Assembly (NCBI RefSeq): GCF_001541095.1
Contig: NZ_LMXH01000001.1
Coordinates: 459,465-523,464, forward strand
Source: Paenibacillus sp. FJAT-26967
GTDB lineage: Bacteria; Bacillota; Bacilli; Paenibacillales; NBRC-103111
Reading direction: 5' to 3'
DNA: 64,000 bases
How positions within the stretch are numbered: the stretch's first letter is position 1; each line of letters opens with the position of its first letter. Under the pieces are notes generated by a model. It made no database searches. It was given only the letters and a program-made list of their open reading frames with translations, and was not told the DNA's origin. Of this stretch, positions 1 through 8,701 are shown in pieces. A program made the position numbers and the translations under genes.

Positions 1-125
1 GGGGCTGCGGCAGTGCTCTTGGTGTTAGTAACGACGGCTTTGGCAATTGATTCTAAAGCAGGATCGGGACCAGTCCCGGATATACTTCCCCACAGCAGCA
101 TCATAGCTGCCAAAATTACGTTCAT
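1..125 (-). CDS. 5' part of an unrecognised protein, cut by the window edge
   Basis: An ATG at 123-125 (minus strand) is preceded by an AAGGGAGAGA-type ribosome binding site and opens a frame that runs off the left edge without a stop. The 41 visible residues begin MNVILAAMMLLWGSISGTG: a short hydrophobic stretch, then a polar segment ending in Thr/Lys/Ser/Ala. The hydrophobic start could be a signal peptide or an anchor. It lies just downstream of tatA on the same strand, but the tatA terminator separates them. I do not recognise the family; the rest of the gene lies outside the window. Confidence 0.5.
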   Translation of the reverse strand, partial: MNVILAAMMLLWGSISGTGPDPALESIAKAVVTNTKSTAAA

Positions 126-225
126 GCTGCTCTCTCCCTTTGCGAAATTTGTCATGTTGCCATAAATGTAAAATTACCCTCCTCGAGTAGGGGTGAAGCA
201 GAATATTTCTCAATCTTTACCGGAA

Positions 226-262
226 TAAAAAAAAGACCCGGCTCCGGCGGAACCAAGTCTTT
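226..262 (-). terminator. Intrinsic terminator of tatA
   Basis: On the minus strand a 14-bp stem (AAAGACTTGGTTCC against GGAGCCGGGTCTTT, with some G-U pairs) has a 3-nt loop and is followed by eight U. It starts about ten bases after the tatA stop codon. Confidence 0.9.
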
Positions 263-272
263 GTGTATAAAG

Positions 273-488
273 TTATTTCCGTGTTTCTTCTTCAACGGAA
301 GAATTGATTTCTTTGCGCGGCGCTGCAGGCTGGCTTGGTTCATCAGAAGCAAGACCATTCGTAGCATCCTTGAATTCTCTGAACATCCGGCCGAAGCCGC
401 GTCCGAGTTCGGGCAATTTGCTTGGTCCGAAGAGCAGTAGAGCCACAACGGCAATCAGCAAGATATGCCATGGAGAGAAAGCACCCAC
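273..488 (-). CDS. tatA: Sec-independent protein translocase subunit TatA/TatE family
   Basis: TatA is the pore-forming part of the twin-arginine pathway, which exports folded proteins across the cytoplasmic membrane. The 71-residue product has a single N-terminal membrane helix (about residues 6-20), the family hinge motif [11 protein letters not shown] (about 20-30), an amphipathic helix and a charged, disordered tail. The open frame extends upstream to a TTG at 509, but the strong GGAGGTG ribosome binding site sits inside that extension, nine bases before a GTG. I therefore start at the GTG at 488. No tatC is visible, so the partner must be elsewhere or beyond the edge. Single gene with its own terminator. 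Confidence 0.9.
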   Translation of the reverse strand: MGAFSPWHILLIAVVALLLFGPSKLPELGRGFGRMFREFKDATNGLASDEPSQPAAPRKEINSSVEEETRK

Positions 489-634
489 TAACGTACACCT
501 CCAATTCAATACAGGCGTGTCTACCCGGTTATTTATCGTGGTCCTATCATAACATGGAATTAAGAGGCAATCTAGTTTATTTGCTACTTTTTTGTGAACA
601 TAGCGTATTCATGAATTTGGGAATCAGCAATGCA

Positions 635-670
635 GCAAAAAACGCTTTCCTCCTAGTGGAGGAAAGCGTT
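635..670 (-). terminator. Terminator hairpin overlapping the end of a small gene
   Basis: A perfect 13-bp inverted repeat (641-653 and 658-670, loop TAGT) is followed on the minus strand by six U. The stem encodes the last residues of the small gene 653-841 and the stop codon lies at the stem/loop border, so terminator and coding region overlap completely at the 3' end. Confidence 0.85.
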
Positions 671-841
671 GCGGCGGTTTTCTTTTATGCTGTACTGTAC
701 AATTTCGATAACATCCTCTTGGTCAAGTGAATCGATACCATTCATAAGGACGATTTCGGAATTGAGTTCGGTTCGCGTCAAAAAGGTATAAAGCTCAGGC
801 GTATAAGTCTTTACGATATCGGACAGTTTAACGGTTTCCAT
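653..841 (-). CDS. Small conserved-looking hypothetical protein
   Basis: The 62-residue product (METVKLSDIVKTYTPEL...) is acidic, has no membrane segment and no motif I recognise. Three ATG codons lie close together; the AGGAAGG ribosome binding site abuts the first two and sits nine bases from the third (839-841), so the third is the likely start. The last codons are part of the terminator stem that immediately follows. It is a monocistronic unit between tatA and yitT. The good ribosome binding site and dedicated terminator argue that it is a real gene; the function is unknown. Confidence 0.6.
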   Translation of the reverse strand: METVKLSDIVKTYTPELYTFLTRTELNSEIVLMNGIDSLDQEDVIEIVQYSIKENRRNAFLH

Positions 842-998
842 TTCCATCATCCTTCCTGTCTGGATCTGATGAAGAAACTAGCGGAAATTATACGTAAACC
901 ATGTTAATGAGACGACTCTCTAGAAGTATATCATAAAGTTCACAGCCGCGCATTGGCACTTCGTGGAGGAAACCTCTGTATAACAATAATGTTCGGCC

Positions 999-1820
999 CT
1001 ACAGGCGCCGGAATTCACCGAGCACACCTACCGTCTCCACAATGTTGACGAATGCTTTGGGATCCGCTTCTTTGATCATTTTCTTAAGCTCGACCAATTC
1101 ATAGCGTGTTGTAACGGTCATTAGAAGATCCTGCTCCTGGCTTGTATAGGCCCCCTCTGTACGGATGACCGTAACGCCCCGGGGGACAGTGAGCAGTTTC
1201 TTAAGCATGGCTTCCTTCTGCTTGGTGACGATAAAAGCGGTCACTTTAATATGTCGGATGTGAATCGTATCAATCATTTTACCCGCAATGTAGATGGACA
1301 GCATCGAGAACAGAGCAAGGTCCCAGTTGTTTTTAAAGTAACCGAGAATAAAGATCACCCCGCCGTTCAGGATAAACAAGATTTGTCCCAGCGGAAAATC
1401 GCGTTTGCGGGTCAGGATGGAGCCGACAATATCAAAACCGCCTGTCGAGCCTCCGGTACGCATGGTTATTCCAGCTCCGACACCGACAAGCACGCCGCCG
1501 AAAACTGCGCCCAGAATAGGCTCCTGGACTAGCTCCCGAACGGGGATAATTTGCATGAACCAGGTTGTCGCAATGACAGAACCGACACTGATAATAATAA
1601 AGCGACGGCCGATTACGACAAGTCCCCATATGATCAAAGGGAGATTCAGGACAAAGTAGAGAATCGAGATGTTCAAGCTGGTCAGATAGCCGATCAGCAT
1701 AGCAATCCCCGAGACACCCCCGCTTAGCAGCTCGTGGGGAATAAGAAACATATTAAAGCCGAATGCGATTAATGCCGCGCCTGCTATCACGACGGCAGAT
1801 GAGATCGCTTTTTTGTCCAC
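999..1820 (-). CDS. YitT family integral membrane protein (DUF161 + DUF2179)
   Basis: The 273-residue product has five or six membrane helices in residues 5-200, with the family signatures LLSGGVSGIAM (31-41) and TGGSTGGFD (122-130), followed by a soluble C-terminal DUF2179 domain (about 215-270). The start is a GTG with a GAGGTGA ribosome binding site six bases upstream. Length and domain order match Bacillus YitT/YpjC-type proteins. These are often annotated as transporters, but substrate and mechanism are not established, and nothing nearby suggests a substrate. No clear terminator follows it. Confidence 0.85.
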   Translation of the reverse strand: MDKKAISSAVVIAGAALIAFGFNMFLIPHELLSGGVSGIAMLIGYLTSLNISILYFVLNLPLIIWGLVVIGRRFIIISVGSVIATTWFMQIIPVRELVQEPILGAVFGGVLVGVGAGITMRTGGSTGGFDIVGSILTRKRDFPLGQILFILNGGVIFILGYFKNNWDLALFSMLSIYIAGKMIDTIHIRHIKVTAFIVTKQKEAMLKKLLTVPRGVTVIRTEGAYTSQEQDLLMTVTTRYELVELKKMIKEADPKAFVNIVETVGVLGEFRRL

Positions 1821-1902
1821 AAGATCACCTCAGGAAGTAGTATGCAGATTAAAAGTACCACTCATCCTGCATAAACATCAAGAGAAATTGACCATGGGAT
1901 AA

Positions 1903-1962
1903 TAAAAAGATCGGACGAAGACTCGGTCGGAATTTATTTGTGATTCCATTGCTTCGTCCGAT
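1903..1962 (-). terminator. Terminator of the DUF2188 gene
   Basis: On the minus strand ATCGGACGAAG pairs perfectly with CTTCGTCCGAT (plus-strand 1910-1920 with 1952-1962). An inner GGAAT/ATTCC hairpin sits in the loop and CTTTTTATT follows. Confidence 0.85.
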
Positions 1963-1979
1963 TGCTCATAAGAGGATAT

Positions 1980-2408
1980 TTAAGAGTAGTTGTGGGATTC
2001 TTGAACGGTTCCGTCCTTGCGGTGGATAACAGCACTTGTATTACGGTCGGAAGCGAGCTGATTAGCTTTATCGACAGCTTCCGCTTTCGTGTCTGCTTCA
2101 AAGCGGGGTTTGTTGTCACCCTCTTCTTTAACGGCCCAGCCGTCACCGTCCGGAACGACATGCACGGGGGATGATTTCTTGGCGGATGCCCGGCTCGAAG
2201 ATGAGTTGTCTTTGGCTGCTTGCTCTGAGTGTTCGTGATCCGGGTGATTCTCAGCCCATTCCTCGGCTTTCGCGGTTGCAATGGCTATGGCGCGGCCTTC
2301 TTCATACCCGTCGTCCAAAAGAGCGTTGGCGATTTCAATAGCTTTATCGCGCACGCGGGAGGACAGGTTTTTCATGGAAGGCGGGTAATCTCCCTTTCTC
2401 CAAGGCAT
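1980..2408 (-). CDS. DUF2188 domain protein (YdaT-like)
   Basis: This 142-residue soluble, highly charged protein has two parts. The N-terminal half (1-56, MPWRKGDYPPSMKNLSSRV...) is helical and resembles the ChaB/YdaT N-terminus. A Ser/Ala-rich linker then leads to a DUF2188 domain (about 82-140; HVVPDGDGWAVK, F-x-TKAEAVDKA, VIHRKDGTVQE). DUF2188 proteins are small, sometimes stress-associated, and of unknown biochemical role. It is a single gene with its own terminator. The ribosome binding site is GAGGAGG shortly before the ATG. Confidence 0.8.
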   Translation of the reverse strand: MPWRKGDYPPSMKNLSSRVRDKAIEIANALLDDGYEEGRAIAIATAKAEEWAENHPDHEHSEQAAKDNSSSSRASAKKSSPVHVVPDGDGWAVKEEGDNKPRFEADTKAEAVDKANQLASDRNTSAVIHRKDGTVQESHNYS

Positions 2409-2635
2409 GATAAATTCCTCCTCTCGGTTTTACGAGTTTTATTGCGTGCCGGTATTTCCTTACCCTTTATCGAAATCCGTTAAGCAGCAGCGCAATGTTA
2501 TGTTTGGGAGCTACAACGGGGACGGTCCCCAAGCGGGCTCCGTTCTTCCTGTGCCGGTCTGAGCCGGACAAAAAGTATTTTACCTGTCTAAAGGGCTCCG
2601 TTTACAATAATAGATATAATTCTGTAAAGGATCAG

Positions 2636-3828
2636 ATGTCAGATGGGGGAGAAGGCCGATCATTCACTGGATTATTTGTCTCATTTCCTTATTTTTTCAA
2701 ATTATGCTGAATATGACCCGGCCCATTCTTGCGCTGTATGCGGTGGATTTGGGTGCAGATGCATTCCGCATCGGTACGCTTACGGCTGCTTATGCTTTTC
2801 TTCCTCTATTATTTGCCATTCATGCAGGAAAAATCGCTGACCGCATCGGAGATAGGATACCCGTGATGGCGGGAATAAGCGGGACAATAGCAGGACTGTT
2901 GCTTCCATTCCTTTTTCCGGCTATCCCTGCACTGTATGTGTCCCAATTACTGGTAGGAATTTCTCATATTTTTATCAACATCTCTTTACAAAATGTTCTG
3001 GGGAATTCGGCAAGCAAAGAAAATCGTGACCGCTACTTCAGTACGTTCAGTATGGTTGTTGCTGCCGGAGGTTTTATCGGCCCTATCGCAGGCGGTTATC
3101 TTGCCGAGGATTTTTCTTACGCCGTGGTGTTCTTGACAGCCGCAATGGCCGGATTAGTCCCGGCGGTACTATCGGGTTTTATTCCGGTCATCATCCGAAG
3201 TCTTAAGACGGAGGGAGAGAAGCGGGCTGAGCCCTTCGCAGCATTCAAGCTGCTGAGGCAGCCCATTCTGCGTAAAGCTCTCGCTTCGAGCGCTTTGGTG
3301 CTCTATTCCCGTGACGTTTTCGTCGCTTACTTTCCTCTGCTGGCTGTCGGGGCAGGACTCCAAGAGTCAGAAATCGGCTGGGTCATCGCCGTGCAGGGAC
3401 TTGCCATGGTGGCGGTACGCTTCTTTCTGGTAAAGCTGACTGCTTTAGCAGGAAGGGAGGCTGTGCTGTTCGGATCGGTCATGACCGCAGGTGCCTCCTT
3501 CCTGCTGCTGCCTTTTGCTGATCACCTGGCTGTCTTCATGTTGTTAAGCGCTTGTATGGGCTTCGGACTCGGCTGCGGTCAGCCTTTGTCCATGACTACG
3601 ATCTACAATGCATCTCCTAAGAACAGGACCGGAGAGGTCCTGGGAATGCGTATTGCCTCTAACCGGCTTTCCCAGCTTGTAGCTCCGCTGCTATTCGGGA
3701 CGGTGGGAGCTGCAGCCGGTCTCTTGTCTGTTTTTCTGTTAAGCGGAGTATTCTTGATCGGAGGGGCCGTGGTGACGAGAGTCCCGCCTGACCAGGAAGG
3801 TCCACAAGATTCGGAGAGGCAGGTCTAA
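2636..3828 (+). pseudogene. MFS transporter with an apparent 1-base frameshift near its start
   Basis: The main frame (2704-3828) encodes a 12-TM major facilitator protein with the loop motif GKIADRIGDRIP. Its first ATG (2704) has no ribosome binding site and falls inside the first membrane helix. Reading upstream in the same frame gives an in-frame RRPIIHWIICLISLFFQ, exactly the expected start of helix 1, but no start codon. An ATG at 2636 with AAAGGA four bases ahead is in a different frame. Adding one G to the G5 run at 2645-2649 would join them as MSDGGRRPIIHW.... Either the genome carries a real deletion, or there is a sequencing error in the homopolymer, or the run is slippage-prone. 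The substrate is unknown; drug or sugar efflux is possible. Confidence 0.75.
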
Positions 3829-3896
3829 GTAGACTGAATCAGAAGATAAGCCGCTTTTGGAACATATTGAGAAGAGAGATCATCATCCCGATGGTA

Positions 3897-3936
3897 CGAA
3901 AAAGCGCCTACAGCAGTTAGCTGCGGGCGCTTTTTT
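3897..3936. terminator. Bidirectional terminator between MFS and DUF4247 genes
   Basis: AAAGCGCC pairs with GGCGCTTT, with an inner CAGC/GCTG stem. T-runs follow on the plus strand and A-runs precede, so it can serve both converging transcripts. Confidence 0.85.
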
Positions 3937-3969
3937 AAGTACGATGAGGGTGCCACTGAAATAAAGCAG

Positions 3970-4662
3970 CTACCGGCGTCTTCTAAAAGAACCGGCTCGG
4001 CCGCTTGTCCCGGGCTTCTTGCCGGTGCCGGGTCGGATACGGGTCGACCCGTCATAACGCCGGTTGCTGGAATCGCTCCCGCGGTTAATTCCGCCGGTGT
4101 TCCCGGAGGAACTGCCGGGGCTGCGGAAGGAGCCCTCGCGCTCCGAGGTAACGGGCGGCTTGGTTTTACCTGCCCCGGGATTGGTGCCGGGAGCTCTCTG
4201 ATATTGGGGGGTGGACCGGTAACCCCGGTAATCATCCGCTCTCCGCTGATTGATCCAGCCTCCGCCGAATACCGACTGAAGCATGGCGACGGTCAGGAAG
4301 GTCTGCAGAAAAGACGGACTGTAATGCTCACGGGCATAACCAATGGAATCAATCTGAATTAGTGTGTTGACGCTGTTCTTCTCATCGCGCTGCAGGTTTA
4401 CCACCCTGTCCCCATAGATCAGAAACATCTGATCTTCCGAGGGTTGACTCATTTCTTTCGGAGACTCCTGCGCCGCTAACTCCTGCGCGGCTTCCTGCAC
4501 ACTGGTGTTCTCAGCCAGATAGACCTTCGATAAATTACTGCCGCTGCCTTCGGCGCTGATAAGCGGATAGTGCTGCTGTACTTGATCCGATCTGGGGTTA
4601 ACACAGCCCGCAAGCAAAGCGAGCACGAGCAGGCAGGCTATTCGGGATGTCCATCTGTTCAA
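3970..4662 (-). CDS. DUF4247 lipoprotein
   Basis: The 230-residue product begins with a lipoprotein signal peptide whose lipobox LLAGC places the acylated cysteine at residue 20. Residues 30-135 look like a DUF4247 domain. The tail (about 150-230) is Gly/Ser/Arg/Pro-rich, low complexity, and ends in RRRR. It is predicted to sit on the outer face of the membrane. It lies downstream of a DUF4178 gene on the same strand. DUF4178/DUF4247 pairs are, as I recall, common in Firmicutes, often with DUF350 and a spermidine-synthase-like gene; those partners are absent here. Function unknown. Confidence 0.8.
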   Translation of the reverse strand: MNRWTSRIACLLVLALLAGCVNPRSDQVQQHYPLISAEGSGSNLSKVYLAENTSVQEAAQELAAQESPKEMSQPSEDQMFLIYGDRVVNLQRDEKNSVNTLIQIDSIGYAREHYSPSFLQTFLTVAMLQSVFGGGWINQRRADDYRGYRSTPQYQRAPGTNPGAGKTKPPVTSEREGSFRSPGSSSGNTGGINRGSDSSNRRYDGSTRIRPGTGKKPGTSGRAGSFRRRR

Positions 4663-4772
4663 TGCGGCGGCACCTCCTGAAACGGTAGGGACTTACGAAC
4701 TACGGTTCAGGCCAACGTTTGTCCGGACAGACCTGCCGCCGCAGGAGGCAGCCCGCCGCTCAATGCAGCCGG

Positions 4773-5306
4773 TTACAGACTTCCCTTCATGAACTTGACC
4801 TGGGAAGCCGGCGTGCGGCTGCCTTGCATGGCGACAAACTTGCCATCCTGCCACTGCAGGAAGAAATAGCGGTCATCGGGACCGAAATACCGCCAGATCA
4901 TGATGTCGTCCCCGCTGCGGAAATCGGTATTCCCTTCAGCGCGACTGACATCGCTCCGGTAATTCTCCAGTTCAAACGTGGCTTCGCCGTCTAATTCAAG
5001 GCGGGAGGGGACATCGTTGGGGTCATCCAGCGCCCCCTCCATAAATTCACACAAAAAGCATTCATAGGTACGTCCCTTCTCGACGAGCAGGCAGCGGATT
5101 TCTTTGCCGCTTTGAAGATAATAAGCATAGCGGTGCGGTGCAAATCCGCGGTCGAAATAAATGACTTTACCCGAAACGACATATTCTTCTAAATCCACAT
5201 TGACGATATCTCCTACCCGCGAATCCTCCAGGGGATTCGTCTGTTTGACGGGCTCGACGGTTTTGTTGCTTCGCATGATGTTGCCGACACGTTTAAATAT
5301 AGACAT
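4773..5306 (-). CDS. DUF4178 domain protein
   Basis: The 177-residue product contains a DUF4178 domain (about 28-170) rich in aromatic and acidic residues (RVGDIVNVDLEEYVVSG, WRYFGPDDRYFFLQWQDG). No signal peptide or membrane helix is evident, so it is probably cytoplasmic. The ribosome binding site AAGGGAG precedes the ATG at 5306. It is the first gene of a two-gene unit with the DUF4247 lipoprotein, which begins 110 bases downstream. The repeated pairing suggests a shared envelope-related role, but this is inference. Confidence 0.8.
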   Translation of the reverse strand: MSIFKRVGNIMRSNKTVEPVKQTNPLEDSRVGDIVNVDLEEYVVSGKVIYFDRGFAPHRYAYYLQSGKEIRCLLVEKGRTYECFLCEFMEGALDDPNDVPSRLELDGEATFELENYRSDVSRAEGNTDFRSGDDIMIWRYFGPDDRYFFLQWQDGKFVAMQGSRTPASQVKFMKGSL

Positions 5307-5423
5307 GAATGGATGCTCCCTTACGTTTAATCTGAGGTTCTTATGTCCATTATATACGATGGAAACTGTTGATGGTTTCGAGGGCCTTCGAACTTGAGTT
5401 TTGCTTCATGAGTAAATAGTCAC

Positions 5424-5453
5424 TGGAAAACGTTGAGCGAAATATGTTATACT
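5424..5453 (+). promoter_or_regulatory. Extended -10 promoter of the cshA-like gene
   Basis: TGTTATACT (TATACT at 5448-5453 with an upstream TG) forms an extended -10 element; the -35 region (GGAAAA) is poor. The implied 5' leader is about 150 bases long, which is common for DEAD-box helicase genes. Confidence 0.5.
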
Positions 5454-5610
5454 ATTCAAGATATTCTTAAGGGCGGCTCTATGAATCAGAAAACAAGCAA
5501 TTTCGGATTAGGGTTTCCGCACGGTGAACGGATGTCAGTTAAGAAAAGTCGTGCTTAAGGGTATAAGAAAAGAAGAGAGATCTTCATCGGATAAAAGGAG
5601 AATGAACGGA

Positions 5611-7239
5611 TTGAAAAATTTTTCAGAATTTGATTTAGATGCAAAAGTAATCAAAGCGATCACAGAGATGGGCTTTGAAGAATCGACTCCCATTCAGGAG
5701 AAGACGATTCCACTCGCGATGGAAGGACACGATCTGATCGGCCAAGCACAGACCGGTACAGGTAAAACGGCCGCTTTCGGTATTCCGCTCGTCAGCAAGA
5801 TCGAGCCAAGCGAAGATAAGATCGTAGCACTAATTATGTGCCCGACTCGTGAGCTGGCCATTCAGGTAGCGGAAGAAGTAGCCAAACTGGGCCGCTTTAA
5901 AGGTATTCGCTCCCTGCCGATCTACGGCGGACAAGATATCGGCAAACAAATTCGCGCGCTTAAGAAGAAGCCGCAAATTATTATCGGTACGCCGGGCCGT
6001 CTTCTTGACCACATCAACCGCAAGACCATCAAGCTTGAAGCCGTTCAAACCGTAGTTCTGGACGAAGCGGATGAAATGCTTGATATGGGCTTCATGGATG
6101 ATATCCAATCTATCCTGAGCCTTGTACCTGCTGAGCGTCACACGATGCTTTTCTCAGCTACAATGCCTCCGAACATCCAGAAGCTGGCTCAACAGTTCCT
6201 GACGAACCCGCAGCATGTTTCCGTAATCCCTAAGCACGTCAGCGCGCCGCTGATTGACCAGGCGTATGTTGAAGTACATGAGAAGCAGAAATTTGAAGCT
6301 CTCAGCCGTCTGATCGATATGGAAGCACCGGAGCTTGCTATCGTATTCGGACGTACGAAGCGCCGGGTCGATGAGCTTGCAGAAGCTCTCCAGAAGCGCG
6401 GCTATGCAGCTGAAGGCCTTCACGGCGACCTGTCCCAGAATCAGCGCGACAACGTTATGCGCAAGTTCCGCGACGGCAGCATTGACGTGCTCGTAGCTAC
6501 AGACGTAGCGGCTCGTGGTCTCGACGTATCGGGCGTTACCCACGTAGTGAACTTTGACCTTCCGCAGGATCCAGAGAGCTACGTTCACCGTATCGGCCGT
6601 ACCGGCCGTGCTGGTAAAGAAGGTACAGCATGGACGTTCGTTACTCCTCGTGAGATCGACCACCTGCATTTTATCGAGAAAGTAACCCGCCACAAAATTC
6701 CTAAGAAGCCAATGCCAAGTCCGGCAGAAGCTATGGAAGGCAAGCAAAAGGTAACGGCAGAGCGCTTGATCAACCTGCTTCAAGAAGAGAAGCACCTTGA
6801 ATTCAAGGGCGTAGCCATCCAATTGCTCGAAGAGTATGACTCCGTTAACCTTCTGTCCGCAGCCCTTCAGCTTCTGACTGGCGGCGAGAAGAAAGAAGTT
6901 AACGTTGAGCTGACTCCGGAAGATCCTATACGTGCCAAGAAGCGTCGTGTTGACGTACGCAGCTCTGGACGTAAGTTCAGCTATGGCAGCGACCGCAGAA
7001 GCGACGGACGCTCTGGCGGCGGCTATAACCGCTCTGGCGGTTCCAGCGGCGGCGGATCCCGCTACGGAAGTTCGTCTTCCTCTTCCCGCGGAAGAGACGG
7101 CGGACGCGACTATCGTGACCGTGACGGCGGCAGCCGTTATGGCGGCGGATCCGGCGGATCCCGCAGCACAGGTTCTGACTATAACAAAGACCGTTCCAGC
7201 AGCAGCAGCAGTCGTCGCAGCGACGACAGCAACGCATAA
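5611..7239 (+). CDS. cshA: DEAD-box RNA helicase, CshA-like
   Basis: ATP-dependent RNA helicase of the CshA group, active in ribosome assembly, RNA decay and cold growth. From the TTG at 5611 the product is 543 residues. RecA domain 1 holds the Q-motif (FEESTPIQ), Walker A AQTGTGKT (45-52), PTREL (78-82), TPGR (127-130), DEAD (151-154) and SAT (182-184). Domain 2 holds HRIGRTGR (326-333). A basic, Gly/Ser/Arg-rich tail (about 455-543, RGG-like) probably binds RNA. AAAGGAG lies only one base before an ATG at 5602 but ten before the TTG, hence the chosen start; 5602 is the alternative. It is followed by a strong terminator. Confidence 0.93.
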   Translation: MKNFSEFDLDAKVIKAITEMGFEESTPIQEKTIPLAMEGHDLIGQAQTGTGKTAAFGIPLVSKIEPSEDKIVALIMCPTRELAIQVAEEVAKLGRFKGIRSLPIYGGQDIGKQIRALKKKPQIIIGTPGRLLDHINRKTIKLEAVQTVVLDEADEMLDMGFMDDIQSILSLVPAERHTMLFSATMPPNIQKLAQQFLTNPQHVSVIPKHVSAPLIDQAYVEVHEKQKFEALSRLIDMEAPELAIVFGRTKRRVDELAEALQKRGYAAEGLHGDLSQNQRDNVMRKFRDGSIDVLVATDVAARGLDVSGVTHVVNFDLPQDPESYVHRIGRTGRAGKEGTAWTFVTPREIDHLHFIEKVTRHKIPKKPMPSPAEAMEGKQKVTAERLINLLQEEKHLEFKGVAIQLLEEYDSVNLLSAALQLLTGGEKKEVNVELTPEDPIRAKKRRVDVRSSGRKFSYGSDRRSDGRSGGGYNRSGGSSGGGSRYGSSSSSSRGRDGGRDYRDRDGGSRYGGGSGGSRSTGSDYNKDRSSSSSSRRSDDSNA

Positions 7240-7253
7240 GAGGAACATGAACA

Positions 7254-7288
7254 AAGACGATCCCTGTACAGGGATCGTCTTTTTTTTG
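7254..7288 (+). terminator. Terminator of the cshA-like gene
   Basis: Perfect palindrome AAGACGATCCCTG/CAGGGATCGTCTT with a TA centre, followed by eight T. Confidence 0.95.
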
Positions 7289-7355
7289 TGGGAGATTCGA
7301 TTTTATTTGACGATCTGCGATCTAATGCTCTAACGGCATATAAAAGGCTGGCGGA

Positions 7356-7448
7356 TTAGTAAAGGAACGAACGCGTAATGATAACCAGCAGGATGAACAG
7401 TACCAGAATGGCCCCAGTGGAAGTCCAGACACCCGGAACTTGTGACAT
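7356..7448 (-). CDS. YjcZ-family sporulation peptide
   Basis: A 30-residue product, MSQVPGVWTSTGAILVLF followed by ILLVIITRSFLY, matches the small YjcZ/SscA-type proteins of Bacillales: a short N-terminus, a STGAILVLFILLVII membrane helix and a short basic end. Relatives are made in the mother cell or are associated with spores, where known. The ATG at 7446-7448 is preceded by AAGGAGGAG, a very strong ribosome binding site. A CATATCTTA element upstream resembles a sigma-K -10, but the -35 is unclear. It is too short for ordinary gene finders. Confidence 0.85.
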   Translation of the reverse strand: MSQVPGVWTSTGAILVLFILLVIITRSFLY

Positions 7449-7590
7449 GAACAATCTCCTCCTTCAGATGAATGGGAATCCTTCTTGCCTTATTAAGATA
7501 TGACGATGGCAACGAAACGAAAGGGCGGCTACCTATGGCTATAAAAATAGGCTATAATAGAGATTAACACCACCAGAGGGGGACAAGAGT

Positions 7591-8391
7591 TTGGAATATC
7601 GAGGTTTAATGGGCGGTTTTTACAGAATTTCTGAATGGGTAATGAGGCTGTCCGCCATCAATGTGCTGTGGATAATATGCAGCATTCCGTTTTTCTTTTT
7701 TGCATTAACGGGGCTGATGTCAGGTGACGTGAATATGCTGATACAGTCTATTTTTCCTATGGCGGCAGTGGCACCGTTTACACTATTCCCGGCTACGGCT
7801 GCTATGTATACGGTTGCTCGCAAATGGGTGACCGGGGATGAAGATGTGCCGCTTTTCAAAACCTTTTTTAAAGGTTACAAAGAGAACTTTGTTCAGAGTC
7901 TTGTAGCAGGAATTCTATTCGTTCTGATCGGGATTCTGCTGTTCGTAAGTTACCGGTTTTATTCGAACTTAGACAACATGCTTGTCCTCTTGTCCTATAT
8001 GTTTATTGCGATGGGCATTGTGATGGTAGGTGCATTCTTTAACCTTTTCTGTATTATGACACATCTTCATATGAAGACGTTTCAGGTGGTAAAGAATTCG
8101 TTCCTGCTTACAATCGGCAATCCCGTTAGAAGTATATCGACTATCGTCGGGAACCTGGCGATTCTTATAGTGAGCTTTAAGTTTACTTTTCTGCTTGTTT
8201 TCTTCGCCGGCAGCATCGGCGCCGCTTTTACTTTCTGGCAGTTCAACCGCAGCTTTGATAAAATAAAGCAAAAGCAGGAAGCGATGGAGGAAGCGGAGAG
8301 GGAAAAGGCGGAAGAAGAAGCAGCGGAGAGCGAAACTTTAGAACTTGATGGAGATACAAACGCGTCGAAAAATGGTGATAAAAGCAACTAG
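7591..8391 (+). CDS. YesL family membrane protein (DUF624)
   Basis: The 266-residue product has five or six hydrophobic helices in residues 20-225 and a charged Glu/Lys-rich C-terminal tail. The start is a TTG preceded by GAGGGGG. The opening MEYRGLMGGFYRISEWVMRLSAINVLWIICSIPFF is typical of DUF624/YesL proteins, which in Bacillales often sit beside carbohydrate ABC transporters and two-component systems. Here no sugar genes are adjacent, so its role is unclear. A TATAAT at 7553-7558 is a plausible -10 with a weak -35. Confidence 0.85.
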   Translation: MEYRGLMGGFYRISEWVMRLSAINVLWIICSIPFFFFALTGLMSGDVNMLIQSIFPMAAVAPFTLFPATAAMYTVARKWVTGDEDVPLFKTFFKGYKENFVQSLVAGILFVLIGILLFVSYRFYSNLDNMLVLLSYMFIAMGIVMVGAFFNLFCIMTHLHMKTFQVVKNSFLLTIGNPVRSISTIVGNLAILIVSFKFTFLLVFFAGSIGAAFTFWQFNRSFDKIKQKQEAMEEAEREKAEEEAAESETLELDGDTNASKNGDKSN

Positions 8392-8457
8392 ATTCAGCAG
8401 CATCTGAGCTTCTGCTAAGCTGTTAGACCTAATTACACGACAGGCAGTCGATTCCAG

Positions 8458-8486
8458 TTGAAACGGAACGCGGATTGTCTTATAAT
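8458..8486 (+). promoter_or_regulatory. Sigma-A promoter of the 6S RNA candidate
   Basis: TTGAAA (8458-8463), a 17-bp spacer and a perfect TATAAT (8481-8486). The expected start point is near 8493-8500, at the beginning of the structured RNA. Confidence 0.85.
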
Positions 8487-8497
8487 AAGAAAAACAG

Positions 8498-8684
8498 AGA
8501 ACATCCTGCGATGTGCGTTGCGGTTTTTATTGTTTTAAACCAATGACGGTTTCTAGGGAGATCAACATCGAAGCACGGCTGACATGCCCCCGAAAAGGGA
8601 CTTCAAATGTGCTTTTGCGGTCACCCACCTGCTAGTGCAGGTTTGAAACTTAAAACTGTACGGCATACGCGGGGGTTCTTTTTT
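8498..8684 (+). ncRNA. ssrS: Candidate 6S RNA (BsrA-like)
   Basis: A stable ~187-nt RNA is predicted in a gene-free stretch with its own consensus promoter. Its ends (GAACATCCTGCG...TGTGC at the 5' side, GCATACGCGGGGGTTC at the 3' side) pair over a long stem broken by small bulges, leaving a large unpaired centre, and the 3' strand runs into six T. This closed-stem/central-bubble/hairpin layout, the length, and internal strings such as TTGTTTTAAAC and CACCCACCTG fit 6S RNA, which mimics an open promoter and sequesters sigma-A RNA polymerase. No reading frame covers it. A different regulatory RNA cannot be excluded without a covariance-model search. Confidence 0.7.
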
Positions 8685-8701
8685 ATGTTTAAGGAAGGAA
8701 G

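Noticed and set aside
6154..7254. 366-residue minus-strand ORF opposite the CshA-like gene
   Set aside because: It lies entirely antisense to a well-supported helicase, has no ribosome binding site, and its Ala/Ser/Val-rich start mirrors the Gly/Ser/Arg repeat codons of the helicase tail.
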